Positions 61,569-64,000 of a DNA stretch of 64,000 bases are shown here, piece by piece (position 1 is the first letter of the stretch; each line of letters opens with the position of its first letter). The DNA is from Staphylococcus chromogenes. GTDB taxonomy: Bacteria; Bacillota; Bacilli; Staphylococcales; Staphylococcaceae. The notes under the pieces are model-generated. The model searched no databases and was not told where the DNA came from. It worked only from the letters and a program-made list of their open reading frames with translations. Both the position numbers and the translations under genes were made by a program. The stretch lies in contig NZ_CP118953.1 of the NCBI RefSeq assembly GCF_029024625.1, positions 1,054,001 through 1,118,000 on the forward strand, in the 5' to 3' direction.

Positions 61569-64000
61569 ATGAAAACATTAAAAGCTAGTGAAATACGTCA
61601 GATGTTTATTGACTTTTTTGTTGAAAAAGAACATATGGTAGAACCGTCAGCACCTCTTGTGCCTATTGATGACGATTCATTATTATGGATTAATTCAGGT
61701 GTCGCAACATTAAAGAAATATTTCGATGGACGTGAAGTACCAAAAAAACCAAGAATTGTAAATGCACAAAAATCCATACGAACAAACGATATCGAAAATG
61801 TTGGGTTTACAGCGCGTCACCATACTTTTTTTGAAATGTTAGGCAACTTTTCCATTGGAGATTATTTCAAACGTGAGGCCGTTGCTTTCGCTTGGGAATT
61901 CTTAACGAGCGAAAGATGGATGGCAATGGAAACTGATCGTCTTTACGTTACAATTCATCCTGAAGACACTGAAGCCTATCAATTATGGCATGATGAAATT
62001 GGATTAAGCGAAGATCGCATTATACGTATTGAAGGTAACTTTTGGGATATTGGGGAAGGACCTTCTGGACCTAATACTGAAATTTTTTATGATCGTGGCG
62101 AAGACTATGGTAAAGATGATCCAGCTGAAGAGATGTACCCTGGCGGGGAAAATGAACGCTATTTAGAAGTATGGAATTTAGTTTTCAGTGAATATAATCA
62201 TAATAAAGACCATTCTTACACACCCCTACCAAGTAAAAACATTGATACGGGCATGGGTCTTGAACGTATGGCCTCCATTTCACAAAATGTGCGTACCAAT
62301 TATGAGACCGACCTATTCATGCCGATTATGAAAGAAGTTGAACAAATTTCTGGTCAACGTTATTTAGAAAATCCAACACATGATGTTGCCTTTAAAGTGA
62401 TTGCCGATCACATTAGAACAATTGCTTTTGCTATATCTGATGGTGCATTACCAGCGAATGAAGGCCGAGGCTATGTCTTACGCCGTTTACTTCGTCGTGC
62501 TGTACGTTTTAGCCAAACATTAAATATTAATGAACCCTTTTTATACCGTTTAGTTGATATCGTAGCTACTATTATGGAACCTTATTATCCAAATGTTAAA
62601 GAAAACGAAGCGTTTATTGCACGTGTTGTTAAATCAGAAGAAGAACGGTTTCATGAAACTTTAGAAGAAGGGTTGACAATTTTAAATCAACTTATTGAAA
62701 AAGCAAAAGATTCAAATCGTATAATTGACGGCTCTGATGCATTTAAACTCTATGACACTTATGGTTTTCCAATTGAATTAACAGAAGAAATCACACGTGA
62801 TGCAGGTTTAACTATCGATATGGAAAGCTTTAATACTCATATGGATGCACAACGAGAACGTGCAAGAAAAGCAAGACAAAATAGTCAATCTATGCAAGTA
62901 CAAAACGATGTGCTTAAGTCTATTCATACAGAAAGTATTTTTGTCGGCTATGATACATTACAATCTGAAAGTACCCTCACAGATATCCTTTTAAATGGTG
63001 AGCGTACAAATGAAGCAAACGCGGAAGAAACAATTCATTTTGTTATGGACAAGACTCCATTTTATGCTGTAAGTGGGGGACAAATTGCTGATAAAGGGAC
63101 AATCACAAATGACCATTTTGAAATAGAAGTTACAGAAGTTATTAAAGCGCCTAATGGTCAACACTTGCATACAGGCTATATTAAATTTGGACAGGTAAGC
63201 GAAGGGGCACAAGTTCACGCTTCAGTTGATGCAAATGCGCGTAAAGCCATTATGAAAAATCACAGTGCAACCCACTTACTCCATGCTGCATTAAAACAAG
63301 TTCTTGGCTCACACGTTAATCAAGCAGGATCATTGGTCGACAGTCATCGCTTACGTTTTGATTTTTCACACATCGCACCAATGACTAATGAAGAACTACA
63401 ACTTGTAGAGCAACGCGTAAATGAAGAAATTTGGCAAAGTGTCAATGTAGAAATCAAAGAAATGGGCATTGACGATGCTAAAAAAGAAGGCGCAATGGCA
63501 TTATTTGGAGAAAAATATGGTGATATTGTACGTGTCGTTGATATGGGACCTTTTTCTAAGGAACTTTGCGGGGGTACACATGTTAAAAACACTTCTGAAA
63601 TAGGACTATTTAAAATCACAAGTGAATCTGGAACAGGTGCAGGCGTAAGACGTATAGAAGCTGTAACGGGTCAACAAGCCTTTTTATATTTAGAAAAATA
63701 TTTAGAACGCTTTAACCAAATAAAAGACAGTGTAAAAGCCAAATCAGATGATCAAGTTTATGAAAAAGTGACTCAACTGCAAGAACACGAAAAATCTTTA
63801 CAACAAACGTTAGAACTTAAAAATAAAGAAATCAATCACTTGAAAATGGGTAATTTAGAAGATAAAGTAGAATTAATTAATCATATCCCGGTATTAATCA
63901 GTGAAGTAAATGTCGACAATGCTAAAGCCATACGCTCAACTATGGATGATTTTAAATCACGCATACAAGAAACAGTTATCATTTTAGCAAGCGAAGTTGA
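61569..64000 (+). CDS. alaS: Alanine--tRNA ligase, 3'-truncated by the window edge
   Basis: About 810 codons are visible from ATG 61569 and the reading frame is open at the right edge, so the end is missing from the window rather than mutated. The product begins [17 protein letters not shown]. The class II core includes [18 protein letters not shown]. The editing domain has the zinc motifs [11 protein letters not shown] (near 565) and CGGTH (near 665). The C-terminal C-Ala region is entered. The ribosome-binding site is weak (TAGGAGTTGATTTGAG). Confidence 0.97.
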   Translation, partial: MKTLKASEIRQMFIDFFVEKEHMVEPSAPLVPIDDDSLLWINSGVATLKKYFDGREVPKKPRIVNAQKSIRTNDIENVGFTARHHTFFEMLGNFSIGDYFKREAVAFAWEFLTSERWMAMETDRLYVTIHPEDTEAYQLWHDEIGLSEDRIIRIEGNFWDIGEGPSGPNTEIFYDRGEDYGKDDPAEEMYPGGENERYLEVWNLVFSEYNHNKDHSYTPLPSKNIDTGMGLERMASISQNVRTNYETDLFMPIMKEVEQISGQRYLENPTHDVAFKVIADHIRTIAFAISDGALPANEGRGYVLRRLLRRAVRFSQTLNINEPFLYRLVDIVATIMEPYYPNVKENEAFIARVVKSEEERFHETLEEGLTILNQLIEKAKDSNRIIDGSDAFKLYDTYGFPIELTEEITRDAGLTIDMESFNTHMDAQRERARKARQNSQSMQVQNDVLKSIHTESIFVGYDTLQSESTLTDILLNGERTNEANAEETIHFVMDKTPFYAVSGGQIADKGTITNDHFEIEVTEVIKAPNGQHLHTGYIKFGQVSEGAQVHASVDANARKAIMKNHSATHLLHAALKQVLGSHVNQAGSLVDSHRLRFDFSHIAPMTNEELQLVEQRVNEEIWQSVNVEIKEMGIDDAKKEGAMALFGEKYGDIVRVVDMGPFSKELCGGTHVKNTSEIGLFKITSESGTGAGVRRIEAVTGQQAFLYLEKYLERFNQIKDSVKAKSDDQVYEKVTQLQEHEKSLQQTLELKNKEINHLKMGNLEDKVELINHIPVLISEVNVDNAKAIRSTMDDFKSRIQETVIILASEV

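Overview
This window is a stretch of core chromosome from a low-GC Gram-positive coccus, almost certainly a Staphylococcus. The gene order (gapB-nrdR-dnaBI-thrS-lysP-infC-rpmI-rplT-tig-clpX-hem cluster-tag-valS-folC-comC-radC-mreCD-rplU-prp-rpmA-obg-ruvAB-queA-tgt-yajC-secDF-recJ-apt-relA-dtd-lytH-hisS-aspS-6S RNA-tcdA-rarA-cymR-mnmA-recD2-alaS) is the one I know from Staphylococcus aureus. Many products also have the exact staphylococcal length (ThrS 645, ValS 876, L21 102, Apt 172, Dtd 150 residues). The proteins diverge enough from S. aureus that another species is likely, perhaps of the hyicus/intermedius group; that species guess is inference. Nearly all genes lie on the + strand. The exceptions are tag, rarA, a luciferase-like oxidoreductase and a 53-codon membrane-peptide gene.

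Layout. 1-3114: end of gapB, then the replication genes nrdR, dnaB and dnaI. 3111-8622: thrS under a threonine T-box, lysP under a lysine riboswitch, and infC-rpmI-rplT under an L20-type leader. 8715-13780: Nudix protein, unknown helical-repeat protein, trigger factor, ClpX and the ribosome-assembly GTPase YsxC. 13896-19998: the complete hemAXCDBL operon from glutamyl-tRNA to uroporphyrinogen precursors. 20160-29851: AbrB-family membrane protein, tag, T-box-controlled valS-folC, competence prepilin peptidase comC, radC, several small staphylococcal proteins and mreCD. 30353-37494: rplU-prp-rpmA, obg, the ACT protein, ruvAB, queA, tgt and yajC. 37863-46391: secDF, recJ, apt, relA and dtd. 46388-53014: lytH, T-box hisS-aspS, 6S RNA, tcdA and rarA. 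53158-64000: cymR, an aldo/keto reductase, a probable SigB-dependent small protein, a luciferase-like oxidoreductase, cysteine desulfurase-mnmA-TPR-recD2, and T-box alaS running off the right edge.

The window is rich in RNA-level control: four T-boxes, a lysine riboswitch, ribosomal-protein leaders before infC and rplU, 6S RNA, and about twenty intrinsic terminators. Translation signals are also unusual in places. infC most likely starts at AUA, mreC, mnmA and the membrane peptide at UUG, and hisS and secDF have tiny upstream start-stop frames overlapping their true starts.

I found no phage, insertion sequence, CRISPR array, tRNA or rRNA gene, and no clearly new multi-gene system. The least explained material is a dispersed palindromic intergenic repeat (28640-28895 and inverted near 40300-40518, with a 70-bp segment bounded by short direct repeats present in only one copy), a hairpin module shared by 20042-20085 and 28815-28856, three sub-60-codon genes, and an isolated terminator at 40240-40276.
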